A stretch of DNA of 64,000 bases from Planctomycetota bacterium (GTDB lineage Bacteria; Planctomycetota; UBA1135; UBA2386), in contig JACKIC010000001.1 in NCBI GenBank assembly GCA_020638655.1, forward strand, positions 372,001 through 436,000. The letters are read 5' to 3'. Shown here in pieces: positions 11,793-21,043 of this stretch. Below the pieces are notes generated by a model. The model saw nothing but the letters and a program-made list of their open reading frames with translations, had not been told where the DNA came from and did not search any database. The position numbers and the translations under genes were made by a program. Numbering within the stretch: the first letter of the stretch is position 1; every line of letters begins with the position of its first letter.

Positions 11793-11839
11793 TCCCCACC
11801 GAGCTCCCACCGGGCCCATCCCTGCACCGCACCACCACC

Positions 11840-12334
11840 ATGGCACGTGAACCCTTCCTGCTGCTGGCCCTCGCCGCGCTGACCGGAGCCTCGCTCTGGC
11901 TGGCGCGCGGGCCGGAGCACTCCGCAGACGCCACCACCGTCTCGGATGCGACCGCCACCAGCGTCGAACAGGCCGCACCCCGGGGCGCGCCGACCGCCGT
12001 CACCGGCGAGATCGCCGCGCCCGAGGCCGCAGCGCCCGCACCGGCGGACGTCGACCACTCACACCAACTGGAACTGCCCGACGGCTCGTTCGTCGACGCC
12101 CTCAACGGCGCCACCAATCCCAAGCCGATCGCCGAGTTCTGGGGCACCCAGATCCCGTGGAGCCCGATCGTCGGCGTCGAGAGCAACGACAAGGGCGTCG
12201 CGTGGTACCGCCACGAGAACGGCTCCTACAGCACCACCGAGACCCTGTGGGACTCCGCCGGCAAGCGCTTCGTCACGCTGACGCGCGTCGCCCACCAGGG
12301 CCCCGCCGCGCCCGAGATCGCGGCGCGGCGCTGA
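11840..12334 (+). CDS. Membrane-anchored hypothetical protein
   Basis: A 164-residue protein starting MAREPFLLLALAALTGASLW, a single N-terminal hydrophobic segment acting as anchor or uncleaved signal. It is followed by a low-complexity Ala/Pro/Thr linker to about residue 75 and a small C-terminal domain with LPDGSFVDALNGA, IPWSPIVGVESNDKGVAWYR and HENGSYSTTETLWDSAG. I do not recognise a family. The gene starts 47 bp after the second duplicate gene, on the same strand and without a terminator, so it may belong to their operon. It faces the C45-family gene, 18 bp away. Confidence 0.65.
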   Translation: MAREPFLLLALAALTGASLWLARGPEHSADATTVSDATATSVEQAAPRGAPTAVTGEIAAPEAAAPAPADVDHSHQLELPDGSFVDALNGATNPKPIAEFWGTQIPWSPIVGVESNDKGVAWYRHENGSYSTTETLWDSAGKRFVTLTRVAHQGPAAPEIAARR

Positions 12335-12352
12335 TCGCCGCCCCGCGCGCGC

Positions 12353-13483
12353 TCATTCGAAGCGCAGCACCTGGAACGGCACCTTCGTCGGCGGCCCCGG
12401 CGAGATGTGCAGTTCGGGCTTCTCGCCGAGCACCATGACCGTGCACACGTAGGTCATCGGATTGCAGACCGGGGTCTCGGGGCCGGTCGTGCGCAGCGCC
12501 GCCACCACGTCGTCGAAGGTCGGTCGCTTGCCCGCCGGCAGGGCGCGGTCGAGCGCTTCGAAGCGTGAGCACGGCATCTGCTTCTCCGGCGGTCGCGCGT
12601 CCGCCTTGGCGATCGCGAGGTAGGACGGCGACCAGTCCGTGTTCACCAGCGGATGGTTGGTGTGCCAGGTCCAACCGTCGCGCCCCTCGGGCTGCCACCG
12701 CAGGACCTCGCCCGCCGACGCCTCGAAGCACGGCGAGTGGTCGGGCCCGCCGACGGTGTAGGCCTGCCCCGACGCGTGCTTGACGCGCTTCAAGAACGCC
12801 AACGCATCGGCGTGCGAGCGCTGCGCCAGGATCCCGCGCACCACGAACGCCACCGGCAGCCCGTCGGGACACGGGCGCAGCTGCAGGATCGTGTTGACGC
12901 CGACCGCGACGCGATGGTTGTTGAGGCCGTTGCCGCCGACGAGGCCGGGCAGCGTGACCACCAGGCTCTGCAGGTCGCTGCCGTCGTGATGGATGCGCAG
13001 CACCGTCGGATAGCGGTTCATCCACTGCGGCAGGTCGAGGTTCTGCGCGACGAGTCCCGGCGTGTCGCCGTCGCGGTCGACGCCGATCGTCGAGCACTTG
13101 TCACCGACGCCGAGCTTGTGCTGCGCCCACAGCTCGTCGACGAGCTGGAACGCGAACATGCGCTCGTACGGTTGGCCGGCGCCTTCGGCGATGCCGCGGA
13201 TCTCGTCGAGCAGTTCGGGCGTGTGCTGCCTGGCCGCCTCGTCGAACTTCGTCGCCGCGAGGAAGCGCGTGACGAAGGTGTCCAGGTCGACCTTCAACCC
13301 GGTCTCGAGGTCCCGCTGCCACGCCTTCATCATCACGCCGATCTGCTCCCGCAGCTGCTTGCCGTGCGTGAGACCGCGTTCGTGGGGCGTGCCGCGCAGG
13401 TCGACCACGGTCAGCGAGCGCTCCTGCGCGAGCAGGACGGACGCCATCAGGACGGGCAGCAGACACGAGAACGCACGGCGCAT
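12353..13483 (-). CDS. Exported C45-family (acyltransferase/choloylglycine hydrolase-like) protein
   Basis: A 376-residue protein with a signal peptide (MRRAFSCLLPVLMASVLLAQ). The mature part fits the C45/AAT-type Ntn-hydrolase family: an N-terminal LRGTPHERGLTHGKQL motif, a helical segment, then the nucleophile region GDKCSTIGVDRDG with Cys130, followed by LVAQNLDLP and LPGLVGGNGLNNHRVAVGVNT. In this family the Cys becomes the N-terminal nucleophile after autocleavage and hydrolyses or transfers amide-linked acyl groups. The residue before Cys is Lys rather than the Gly seen in isopenicillin acyltransferase. Substrate unknown. It is convergent with the preceding gene. Confidence 0.8.
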   Translation of the reverse strand: MRRAFSCLLPVLMASVLLAQERSLTVVDLRGTPHERGLTHGKQLREQIGVMMKAWQRDLETGLKVDLDTFVTRFLAATKFDEAARQHTPELLDEIRGIAEGAGQPYERMFAFQLVDELWAQHKLGVGDKCSTIGVDRDGDTPGLVAQNLDLPQWMNRYPTVLRIHHDGSDLQSLVVTLPGLVGGNGLNNHRVAVGVNTILQLRPCPDGLPVAFVVRGILAQRSHADALAFLKRVKHASGQAYTVGGPDHSPCFEASAGEVLRWQPEGRDGWTWHTNHPLVNTDWSPSYLAIAKADARPPEKQMPCSRFEALDRALPAGKRPTFDDVVAALRTTGPETPVCNPMTYVCTVMVLGEKPELHISPGPPTKVPFQVLRFE

Positions 13484-13526
13484 GGGGACCTCTCTCTCGG
13501 CGGCGGAAGGCGGCGGGTGCGAGATG

Positions 13527-14246
13527 CTACCGGATCTGCCGCGTCAGCACCTGCCACAGCAGGCGCACGTGCCCCAGGATCGTGCGGCCGATCTTGAGCT
13601 TGCTCTGACCGAACCGCCGCGTCGCCAACACGCAGGGGTGCTCGACCACGCGCCCGCCGCGGCGCAGCACGCGCACCAGCAGCTCGGCGGTCCCGAGGAA
13701 CCGCTCGTGCACGAGCGGCAGGTCGACGACGGACGCGCGGCGATAGACGCGGAAACAGCTGGTCCAGGTGTGGACGTCGCTGCGCAACAACAGGCGGTAG
13801 GCGCGCGACAGGGTGCGCGACAACAGCAGCCGCCACGCCGGCACCCCCGCGACACCGCCGCGCGGATGGTAGGGCGAGGCCGTCACCAGATCGGCGTCAC
13901 CCATCGCCGCGACCATCGCCGGCAACTCGCGCGGATCGTAGGAGAGATCGCCGTCGATCGACGCCACGAGCTCGGTGCGCGCGGCCTGCAACCCCGTGCG
14001 GATGGCCGCGGCGATGCCGCGGTTGCGTTCGTGCCGACAGAGCTGCACCTCCGGGCGCTGCGCGTAGCGCTGCTGCAGCAGCTCCCAGGTGCGATCGTCG
14101 CTGCCGTCGTCGACCAGCACGAACTGCAGCGCGCCCGCACCGCCGAGGTCCTGCGCCAGGGAATCGAGCGCGGCAGCCAGCGCGTCGAGCCCCTCCTCCT
14201 CGTCCTTGAGCGGGACGACCACCGTCAACGGCGCAGACAGGCTCAC
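13527..14246 (-). CDS. Family 2 glycosyltransferase
   Basis: A 239-residue GT-A fold glycosyltransferase of the dolichyl-phosphate-mannose-synthase-like type. It shows TVVVPLKDEEEGLDAL at the N-terminus, FVLVDDGSDDRTWELL, ERNRGIAAAIRTGL and the metal-binding DXD-like motif SIDGDLSYDPREL. The C-terminal half (HERFLGTAELLVRVLRRG, FGQSKLKIGRTILGH) matches the usual acceptor-side region. No C-terminal transmembrane segments are present, so it is a short soluble or peripheral form. The GTG at 14246 lies 5 bp after the stop of the TerB-like gene, so I take this start over longer frames that run into that gene. The acceptor is unknown, probably a polyprenyl phosphate or a cell-surface glycan. Confidence 0.85.
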   Translation of the reverse strand: MSLSAPLTVVVPLKDEEEGLDALAAALDSLAQDLGGAGALQFVLVDDGSDDRTWELLQQRYAQRPEVQLCRHERNRGIAAAIRTGLQAARTELVASIDGDLSYDPRELPAMVAAMGDADLVTASPYHPRGGVAGVPAWRLLLSRTLSRAYRLLLRSDVHTWTSCFRVYRRASVVDLPLVHERFLGTAELLVRVLRRGGRVVEHPCVLATRRFGQSKLKIGRTILGHVRLLWQVLTRQIR

Positions 14247-14251
14247 GCGGT

Positions 14252-14575
14252 TCAGTCCGCCAGCAGGTCGCGGAACAGCGCCAGGGTGTCGCGCTCGGCC
14301 GGCACGACCCGCCCGTCCGCCTTCGCCACCAGCTCCGCCGCCGACAGGAACAGCTCGCGGTGCTCGCGCGGCACCATCGCCGGATCGATCTCGTCGACGG
14401 GCGGCGGCACCTGCAGCCAGCGCTTGACCTGCGCGACCTCGTCGTCGGCCAGGGCCAGGTGACCTGCGATGCGCATCACGAGGTCCCGTTCGGCCTGGTG
14501 GACCTTGAGGTCCGTCCAGACGAACGAACAGACGAACTTCATCAGGTTCATGCGCGCCGGGCCGTCGAGCTTCAT
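14252..14575 (-). CDS. TerB-like domain protein
   Basis: A 107-residue all-helical protein. The pattern FVWTDLKVHQAERDLVMRIA and FLSAAELVAKADGRVVPAERDTLALFRDLL resembles TerB/COG4103-like domains, in which acidic residues in the DG-x-V-x-x-AE turns may bind metal. The role of the family is poorly defined; it is often linked to membrane stress or tellurite resistance. Start at 14575 (MKLDGPARMNLMKF), with an in-frame ATG at 14551 as alternative. It is the first gene of a two-gene unit with the glycosyltransferase. Confidence 0.65.
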   Translation of the reverse strand: MKLDGPARMNLMKFVCSFVWTDLKVHQAERDLVMRIAGHLALADDEVAQVKRWLQVPPPVDEIDPAMVPREHRELFLSAAELVAKADGRVVPAERDTLALFRDLLAD

Positions 14576-14664
14576 GGCCGACAGTGGAGCACCACCGCGG
14601 ACACCGGTCCATACGCGAGCGCGCTTCCCTTGCGGTGCGGGCCCGGTCGTCGAACAATCCGCCC

Positions 14665-14910
14665 ATGACCGAACCCAAGATCGCGGCGCGCACGCCCTAC
14701 GTCCTCGATGTGCAGCCCGGCACCTACGCGTGGTGCGCCTGTGGCCTCAGCAAGAAGCAGCCCTACTGCGACGGCGGTCACGCCGGCACCGGCCTGGTGC
14801 CCCGCATCGAAGTGATCACCGAGGCCAAGAAGGTCGCCTGGTGCGGCTGCAAGCACAGCGCCAAGAAGCCGTTCTGCGACGGCGCCCACAGCAAGCTGCC
14901 GCCGGCGTGA
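14665..14910 (+). CDS. CDGSH iron-sulfur domain protein (two CDGSH motifs)
   Basis: An 81-residue protein with two complete CDGSH [2Fe-2S]-binding motifs: CACGLSKKQPYCDGGH and CGCKHSAKKPFCDGAH. Each supplies three Cys and one His to a cluster of the mitoNEET type. Bacterial double-CDGSH proteins are small soluble redox or cluster-transfer proteins. The start at 14665 (MTEPKIAAR) gives the usual family length; longer frames upstream lack similarity. The gene is divergent from the TerB-like gene. Confidence 0.93.
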   Translation: MTEPKIAARTPYVLDVQPGTYAWCACGLSKKQPYCDGGHAGTGLVPRIEVITEAKKVAWCGCKHSAKKPFCDGAHSKLPPA

Positions 14911-14959
14911 ATTTTCTGGCGCGGGACGCACGAATCGAAGCCGTCGCGCCCCTGCAGGC

Positions 14960-15325
14960 ATGAGCCTGCTTCGCTTCGTCCTGCCCACGCTCGCCGCCCT
15001 CGTCCTCGCCGACGACGGACTCGTGGCGCAGTCCCCGTGCCCCGGCTTCGGCGGGCACGCCGCGCCGGGCACTTGGGCACCCGCGCCGTTCTCGCAGACC
15101 TGCGGCAACACTGCCGCGCCGCTCTGGCGGCTCTACACGCCGCCGCACCGCGCCCCGGGACCGCGGCCCGGCTACCGGCCGCTGCAGGCGCGCGCGCTGC
15201 CGCGGCTCCTGGTCACCTACCGGTGCACGGGCCTGTGGTGGTTGCCGTTCGTCCCCGACCGCATCCGCGTCATGGGCTACGTGATCGACCAGGCCGACGC
15301 GCCGTGCGCGCCGCTCACTCCTTGA
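14960..15325 (+). CDS. Small exported hypothetical protein
   Basis: A 121-residue protein with a signal peptide (MSLLRFVLPTLAALVLADDGLVAQ) and a Pro/Arg/Cys-containing mature part (SPCPGFGG, FSQTCGNTAAPLWRLY, LLVTYRCTGLWWLPF, DAPCAPLTP). Four Cys in the mature part could form two disulfides. No family recognised. Its 3' end overlaps the convergent symporter gene by 11 bp, which is unusual but compatible with two real genes. The gene could be dispensable or mispredicted. Confidence 0.5.
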   Translation: MSLLRFVLPTLAALVLADDGLVAQSPCPGFGGHAAPGTWAPAPFSQTCGNTAAPLWRLYTPPHRAPGPRPGYRPLQARALPRLLVTYRCTGLWWLPFVPDRIRVMGYVIDQADAPCAPLTP

Positions 15326-16637
15326 GCGCGTGACCCTCGCGGCGCGCGAGCCACAGGCTGCACGTCAGGTCGCTGGTCACGTTGGGGATCGTGCGGGCCA
15401 TGTCGACGAGCCGGTCGACGCCGAGGATCAGTGCCAGCAGCTCGGGCGGCACGCCGACCTGCAGCAGCACCACCGCGAGCAACGGGATCGACCCGCCGGG
15501 CACGCCCGCGGCGCCGATCGCCGTCAGCACCGCCATGCCGAGCACCATCACCTGCTGGCCGATGCCGAGCCCCGCGCCGTAGACCTGGGCCAGGAACAGC
15601 ACGCTGACGCCTTCGAACAGGGCGGTGCCGTTCATGTTCATCGTCGCGCCGAGCGGCATCACGAAGCCGGCGATCTCGCGCGGCACGCCGAACTCGTCGA
15701 CGGCGGTGCGGATCGTGGTCGGCATCGTCGCGTTCGACGACGAGGTCGAGAACGCGGTCACGATCAGCGTGCGGCAGCCGCGGTAGAAGCGCGCCGGCGA
15801 CAAACCCGCGAAGAACCACGCGAGGCCGGTGACGAACACCAGCTGGTAGAGGATCAGCCCGCCCATCGCGGTCACGAAGTACCAGCCGACCAGCTTCATC
15901 ACCGGCAGCCCGAGCTTGCTCGTCGCGTGGAAGATCAGGCAGGCGACGCCGTACGGCGCCAGCTGCATCGCCCAGCCGAGGATCTTGATGCACAACTCGT
16001 AGAGCGATTCGAGCAGCTCGCGCATTACCTGGGTGCGGTCCGGCGGCAGCCGCGTGCTCGCCATGCCGAGCAGCAGCGCGAACAGGATCAGCCCGAGGAT
16101 GCCCTTGTTGGTGCTCGCCGTGCCGACCACGTTCTCCGGCACGATGTCGACGACCATCTGCAGCCAGTTCTTGGCCTGCTCGCTCTGCTCGACCTTGGCC
16201 TTGGCGACCGTCAGGTACTGCTCCTTGACCTGCGCGGCGACCTCGGGCGACATGCGCTTGCCCGGTTCGATGGTGCGCACCAGCGTGAGGCCGAGCAGCA
16301 CCGCGAGCGAGGTCGTGCCCAGGAACCACAGCAGCGTGCGCGAACCGAGCCGCCCGATCTTCTGCACGCTGCCGATGCCGGCGACGCCGAGGAACAGCGA
16401 GCAGAACACCACCGGCACGACGACCATGAACAGCAGCCGCAGGAACAGGTCGCCGAACGGCTTGATGATCTGATCGGCCCACCACTCGACGGCGACGTAG
16501 GTCGGGGACGCCTCGGCGCCGAGCGCGGGCGCGAACATCACGTTCAGGGTGATGCCGACGGCACCACCGAGGATCAGGCCGAGCAGGATCTTGGTCGGCA
16601 GGGACATTCCGCCCCTGGCCTCGGTGGGAGCTTCCAT
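15315..16637 (-). CDS. Dicarboxylate/amino acid:cation symporter (DAACS family)
   Basis: A 440-residue integral membrane transporter of the GltP/DctA family. It has about eight hydrophobic segments plus the two re-entrant loop signatures: the serine-rich AFSTSSSNATMPTT and the substrate/Na-binding MPLGATMNMNGTALFEG. A further conserved C-terminal stretch is GAAGVPGGSIPLLAVVL followed by DRLVDMARTIPNVTSDL. It imports C4-dicarboxylates or acidic or neutral amino acids with Na+ or H+. An extra hydrophilic insertion after TM3 (residues about 130-160, EPGKRMSPEVAAQVKEQYL) is longer than in the shortest members. ATG 16607 (MSLPTKIL) is an alternative start. Confidence 0.92.
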   Translation of the reverse strand: MEAPTEARGGMSLPTKILLGLILGGAVGITLNVMFAPALGAEASPTYVAVEWWADQIIKPFGDLFLRLLFMVVVPVVFCSLFLGVAGIGSVQKIGRLGSRTLLWFLGTTSLAVLLGLTLVRTIEPGKRMSPEVAAQVKEQYLTVAKAKVEQSEQAKNWLQMVVDIVPENVVGTASTNKGILGLILFALLLGMASTRLPPDRTQVMRELLESLYELCIKILGWAMQLAPYGVACLIFHATSKLGLPVMKLVGWYFVTAMGGLILYQLVFVTGLAWFFAGLSPARFYRGCRTLIVTAFSTSSSNATMPTTIRTAVDEFGVPREIAGFVMPLGATMNMNGTALFEGVSVLFLAQVYGAGLGIGQQVMVLGMAVLTAIGAAGVPGGSIPLLAVVLLQVGVPPELLALILGVDRLVDMARTIPNVTSDLTCSLWLARREGHALKE

Positions 16638-16685
16638 GTGGGGCGGCAAGTTACCGCCGCGGACGGGGCCGGGCGAAGGCCCAGT

Positions 16686-19600
16686 TCACTCTCCGCGCAC
16701 CACCACCCGGCTGCGCCCGCCGCCTTCGGGCTGCACCTCGACCACCGCGCCGATGCGCTCGGCGATGCCGTCGACGTGCGAGATGATGCCGACCTGACAG
16801 CCGGTCGCCTGCAGCGAGTCGAGCGCGCCGAGCGCCGCCTCGAGGCTCTGCGCGTCGAGGGTGCCGAAGCCCTCGTCGAGGAACAGCGTCTCCACCCTGG
16901 TGCGCGGCGCCGCCAGGGTCGCCAGCGCCAACGCGAGCGACAGCGACACCAGGAACGTCTCGCCGCCGGACAGCGTCTGCAGACTGCGCCGGGCGCCGCC
17001 GAGGTCGAGGTCGATGACGACGAAGTCGAGTTCGCCCGTGGTGCTCTTCTGCAGCCGGTAGCGCCGCGCCAGCTCTTCGAGCCGGCGGTTGGCCTCGACC
17101 AGCAGGAAGTCGAGCGTCAGCGACTGCGCGAACACCGCGAACGCCGAGCCGTCGCTGCTGCCGATCAGATCGTCGAGCGCCACCCACGTGCGCAGCTCCG
17201 CCTCGAGCGCGTCGAGCTGGGGCTGCAGCGCGGCGCGGTGGCGGCGCTGCAGGTCGTCGGCGGTCAGCAGGCCCTGGAGCTCCTGCAGCGCGTCGAGCAG
17301 CCCCTGCCGCGCCGCGCGCGCGTCCTCGAGCGCCGCCGCGGCGTCGTCCTCGACGATCGTCGGCCGACCGCCACGTTCGTGCTCGCGTCGCTGTTCGGTG
17401 CACTGCTGTAGCACCGCGCGCGCGCTGTTCTCCGCGCCGGCGAGCCCCTGCAACCGCTCGGCCTCCGCCCGCAACCCCTCGGCGCCCAGGTGCAACGCGG
17501 CCTCGACCGTCGCGGCCTCGACGCGCGCCGCAGCGAGCGCCGCGGCAAGCTCGGCATCTGCCGCGGCCAGTTCGCCGCGGACCTCACGCGCTGCCACCGC
17601 CGCCTGCGCCGCCGCCTGCTGGACCTGCTCGAGCGCGAGCCGTGCCCTCGTCAGCGCCGCGGCCGACGCCGCGAGGGCCTCGATGTCGCGCAGCCCTTCG
17701 TCGCCCCGACGCGCCAGTTCGTCGGCCCACGCGTCGACGCCGGCGAAGGCGGGCGCCAACGCCGACGCGGTCGCCTCGACGTCCTCGACCAGGCCCGCGA
17801 GTTCCTCGGCGGCACGCAGCACGTCCGCGGCGAGGCGCTCGCTTCGGGTCGCCGCCTCGACCGCCGCACCCGCCTGCCGCGCCCGGTCGGCGACCGCGAG
17901 CAATGTTTCGACGCGTTGCCGCAGCTCCGCCTGTCGTTGCTCGAGCGCGGCAGCCGCGGCGGCGGGATCCGCGGCGGTGAGGAAGGCCTCGAACTCGCGC
18001 CGCGCCTCGGCTGCGCGCGCCACCTCCTCGGCCGCGCGTTCGTCGGCTTCCTTGGTCGTCGCCTCGAGTCGCACGGCTTCCTTCTCGTGGTCGCGCACGG
18101 CGGCCTGCGCCGCGTCGAACCGGCGCCGCGCGGTCGCCACGCGGTCGCGCACGGCCGCCGCGGCCGCGGCGTCGAACCGAACCGGCGCGGGGTGCTCCTC
18201 GGCGCCGCACAACGGACACGGCGCGCCGTCGTGCAGGTGTTCGGCGAGTTGCGCGGCGAGCTCGGTCTGCGTGACCGCGAGCTCGGCCTCTTGCGCCGCG
18301 ACCAGCGCCCCTTCGGCGGCGCGCTGCTCCGCGAGCAACGCCTCGAGCTGCCCCGCGAGCCCGACGCGGCGGTCGGCTACCGCCTGCCGGCGCGCGTTCG
18401 CCGCCTCGACGCCGAGCGCCGCGCGTCGCCACGCGGTCAGGTCCGCGCGCGCCGCGGCCAGCCGCGCGCCCTCACGATCGAGCTCCTGCTGCCGGGCACC
18501 GAGGTCTTCGAACTCGGCGCTCGTCGCCGCCTCGCGCGCCGCCGCGAGCGCCTGCAGGGCCGCAGCATGCTCCGCCCGCAGCGCGGCCGTATCCGACGGA
18601 TGCGGCGTCAGCGCGGCGAGGCGTTGCGCAGCGGCGGCCGCGCGGCGTCGCCGCCCCAGCCACTGTTCGAGCAGGTGGCGCCACGTGGGCAGCTCGCGCG
18701 CCACGGGCGGCAGCCCGTCCGCGTCGTCGCGCGAACGCCACGGGCCCAGTTCGTCCTGCACGGCGCGCAGGGCCAGGGACGCGGCCTGCTCGGCGGCCAC
18801 CACCGCCGCCGCGGCGTTGGCCTGTGCGGACTCGGCGCGCTGCAGGCGGCCCCGCCGATCGACGACCAAGGCCGCCTGGCCGGCGAGCGGCAGGGCCCGC
18901 TGCAGCTCGGCGAGGTGACGTCGGTCCGGCTCGGCGGCGAGGTTGGCCGCCTGCGCCTTCTGCAGCGACACCGTCGCCTCGCTCTCGCGCCGCGCGTGAC
19001 GGGCGGCCTGCTGGTACCAGTTCACGTAGCTCTGCGCCAACTCGATGCCCTGCTCGGCCACCGCGATCTCGGCGCGCCGGTTCGCGATCTTCGCCTCGAG
19101 CCCCGCGCGCTGGTCGGGATCCAGGCCCTGCTGCCCCTGCATCTGCGCGATCAGCAGCTCGCGGTCCTGCTGCAGCCGGCGCCGCTTCTCGTGGGCGGCC
19201 TTCGACAAGGCGCGGTAGACGTCGGCGCCGGTCAGCGTCTCGAGCAGCTGCGCGCGCTCCTTGGCGTTGGCGCGCAGGAACGCTGCGAAGTCTCCCTGCG
19301 CGAGCAGCACCGAGCGGCAGAACTGCGCGAAGTCGAGGCCGAGCCGCAGCTGGATCGCGGCCAGCACGTCGGTCTTGCGACCGCTGGCGACGACCGCGTC
19401 GCCGTCCAGTTCGCGCAGCTCCAGCTCCTGGTCCTGCACGCGGCCGTCGGGCTTGCGGCGGGCGCGGCGCACGCGCCAGCGGGCCCGATAGCGCACGCCG
19501 TCGCGCCCGACGAAGTCGACCTCGGCGAACCCGTCGGGCGCGCCGCGGCGCAGCAGGATGCGCGGGTCGTTGCTGCCGAGCCAATCGCCTTCGGGCTGGT

Positions 19601-19817
19601 TGTCGTCACCGACCGCGGGACCGCCGCGACCCGACAGCCGCGGCGTGCGATCGAACAACGGCAGACACAGCGCGTCGAGCAGCGTGCTCTTGCCAGCGCC
19701 GACCGGCCCGACGATCGCGAACAGGCCCGTGGCGCCGAGCGGCGGCGCGTCGAGACGGATCTCGAACGGACGCTGCAAGCTCGCCAGGTTCTGGCCGCGG
19801 ATCGCGAGGATTCGCAT
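16686..19817 (-). CDS. sbcC: Exonuclease SbcCD, ATPase subunit SbcC
   Basis: A 1043-residue SMC-like ATPase, the typical SbcC length. Walker A is GPVGAGKST (residues 37-45), followed by long Ala/Arg/Glu-rich coiled coils. The zinc hook is CPLCGAEEHP at about residue 534. The C-terminal ABC signature TLSGGETFLVSLSLALAL (about 950) is followed by Walker B/D-loop LFLDEGFGTLD (about 980). With SbcD it forms an ATP-dependent double-strand nuclease that opens hairpins and cleans DNA ends. The sbcD gene lies 2 kb upstream on the same strand, separated by an SDR and a GNAT gene, instead of directly adjacent as usual. Confidence 0.95.
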   Translation of the reverse strand: MRILAIRGQNLASLQRPFEIRLDAPPLGATGLFAIVGPVGAGKSTLLDALCLPLFDRTPRLSGRGGPAVGDDNQPEGDWLGSNDPRILLRRGAPDGFAEVDFVGRDGVRYRARWRVRRARRKPDGRVQDQELELRELDGDAVVASGRKTDVLAAIQLRLGLDFAQFCRSVLLAQGDFAAFLRANAKERAQLLETLTGADVYRALSKAAHEKRRRLQQDRELLIAQMQGQQGLDPDQRAGLEAKIANRRAEIAVAEQGIELAQSYVNWYQQAARHARRESEATVSLQKAQAANLAAEPDRRHLAELQRALPLAGQAALVVDRRGRLQRAESAQANAAAAVVAAEQAASLALRAVQDELGPWRSRDDADGLPPVARELPTWRHLLEQWLGRRRRAAAAAQRLAALTPHPSDTAALRAEHAAALQALAAAREAATSAEFEDLGARQQELDREGARLAAARADLTAWRRAALGVEAANARRQAVADRRVGLAGQLEALLAEQRAAEGALVAAQEAELAVTQTELAAQLAEHLHDGAPCPLCGAEEHPAPVRFDAAAAAAVRDRVATARRRFDAAQAAVRDHEKEAVRLEATTKEADERAAEEVARAAEARREFEAFLTAADPAAAAAALEQRQAELRQRVETLLAVADRARQAGAAVEAATRSERLAADVLRAAEELAGLVEDVEATASALAPAFAGVDAWADELARRGDEGLRDIEALAASAAALTRARLALEQVQQAAAQAAVAAREVRGELAAADAELAAALAAARVEAATVEAALHLGAEGLRAEAERLQGLAGAENSARAVLQQCTEQRREHERGGRPTIVEDDAAAALEDARAARQGLLDALQELQGLLTADDLQRRHRAALQPQLDALEAELRTWVALDDLIGSSDGSAFAVFAQSLTLDFLLVEANRRLEELARRYRLQKSTTGELDFVVIDLDLGGARRSLQTLSGGETFLVSLSLALALATLAAPRTRVETLFLDEGFGTLDAQSLEAALGALDSLQATGCQVGIISHVDGIAERIGAVVEVQPEGGGRSRVVVRGE

Positions 19818-19867
19818 GAGGGAGCTTGGTTAACGGATCGCGCCCAGCGCGCAAGATCGTGCCCCGA

Positions 19868-21043
19868 TCAGACGTCGTCGGTGTCGCCCCACATCAGGTG
19901 CCAGCGCAAGGAGTCGTCCTCGCTGCGGCCGCCCGGCGCCAGCGGCCTGGTGATGAAGGAGAAGCGATACGGTGTCGCCAAGAACCCCAGGCGCGAGGGG
20001 TTGGGGAAGTACGGGTTGGGCTGGGTCACCATCATCGCCAGCATCGGGCAACCGATCTCGACGGCGCGCGCGCGCACGTCGGCGAGCAGGCGACGCAGCA
20101 CCGCTTCGCCCACTCCGGGCAACAGACACGCGTCGACGACCGTCATCGCCTCGACGTCGAGCAGCGGCGCCGGCCGGCTGACCACGAAGCCCAGGACCTT
20201 GCCGCCCTCGTCGCAGGCCAGGTGGTACAGGTAGTGGCGGTTGGGGTTGGCGTCGAAGCGCCACGCCAGGTACTCGGCGCTGCGCTCCTGCAGCATGCAG
20301 CCGGCCGGCGGCGCCGCGCGCACCTGTTCCCAGAACGTCGCCAGCCGCGCCGCATCGACCTGCTCACGCCGCTCGATGCGCACGCCTGCGTCGCCGCGAC
20401 CGAGCCGCAACTTGCCCCACAGCCGCAGCGCCGCGCCCGGCAACGCGCCGAGCACGCTCGCCAGTCCCGGCACCTTGCCGAGCCACGGCAGCCGCGCGCG
20501 CAGCAGCGGCGCCATCGCCAGCGGCATCACGTAGGTGCCGATGCGGAACCGGATCCGCCAGCCGACCTTGAGGTGCCCCGGGATCACCGCCTCGCGGATC
20601 GGGTAGCCGGTCGTGAACTCGAAGTCGCCGTCCCCTTCGCACTGCGCCAGCGAGTAGCCGCCCAGGCGCGTGAACATGCCCTGGAAGCGGTAGTCGGGGT
20701 GCGTCATCACGTCGACGACGATCGAGCCGGGCAGCACCTGCTGGTCGAGCACGAAGCGCTGCGGGATCACCGCGTAGTGGCCGACGATTCGCTCGCCGTC
20801 GACGGCGACGAACAGGCGCGCCGGTCCCGCGTGGTTGTCGACGAACTCCCAGTTCCAGTAGGCGGCGTCGGCCTTGTCGAGGTCCTCGCCGGCGAACGTC
20901 ACCTTGCGGCACGCGAGGATGCCGGCCATGTCGGAGGTGTCGGCGCGGCGCGTCGTCCACGTGATCGGCGGCCGCGTCGAGGTCGGTCTGGCGCTGCCGC
21001 CGACCGCGTCACCAGGAGCGCCGGGAGCGGGCATGGCGGTCAT
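19868..21043 (-). CDS. GNAT-fold N-acetyltransferase-like protein
   Basis: A 391-residue protein with an N-terminal GNAT-like domain: FVAVDGERIVGHYAVIPQRF, SIVVDVMTHPDYRFQGMFTRLGGY as the acetyl-CoA-binding motif A equivalent, then FTTGYPIREAVIPGHLKVGW. A second part (SAEYLAWRFDANPNRHYLYH, GKVLGFVVSRPAPLL) resembles a second, degenerate GNAT half, as in large sugar- or peptidoglycan-associated acetyltransferases. The ATG at 21043 overlaps the TGA of the upstream SDR gene (ATGA), implying coupled translation and a joint function, possibly modification of a surface sugar. The substrate is not known. Confidence 0.75.
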   Translation of the reverse strand: MTAMPAPGAPGDAVGGSARPTSTRPPITWTTRRADTSDMAGILACRKVTFAGEDLDKADAAYWNWEFVDNHAGPARLFVAVDGERIVGHYAVIPQRFVLDQQVLPGSIVVDVMTHPDYRFQGMFTRLGGYSLAQCEGDGDFEFTTGYPIREAVIPGHLKVGWRIRFRIGTYVMPLAMAPLLRARLPWLGKVPGLASVLGALPGAALRLWGKLRLGRGDAGVRIERREQVDAARLATFWEQVRAAPPAGCMLQERSAEYLAWRFDANPNRHYLYHLACDEGGKVLGFVVSRPAPLLDVEAMTVVDACLLPGVGEAVLRRLLADVRARAVEIGCPMLAMMVTQPNPYFPNPSRLGFLATPYRFSFITRPLAPGGRSEDDSLRWHLMWGDTDDV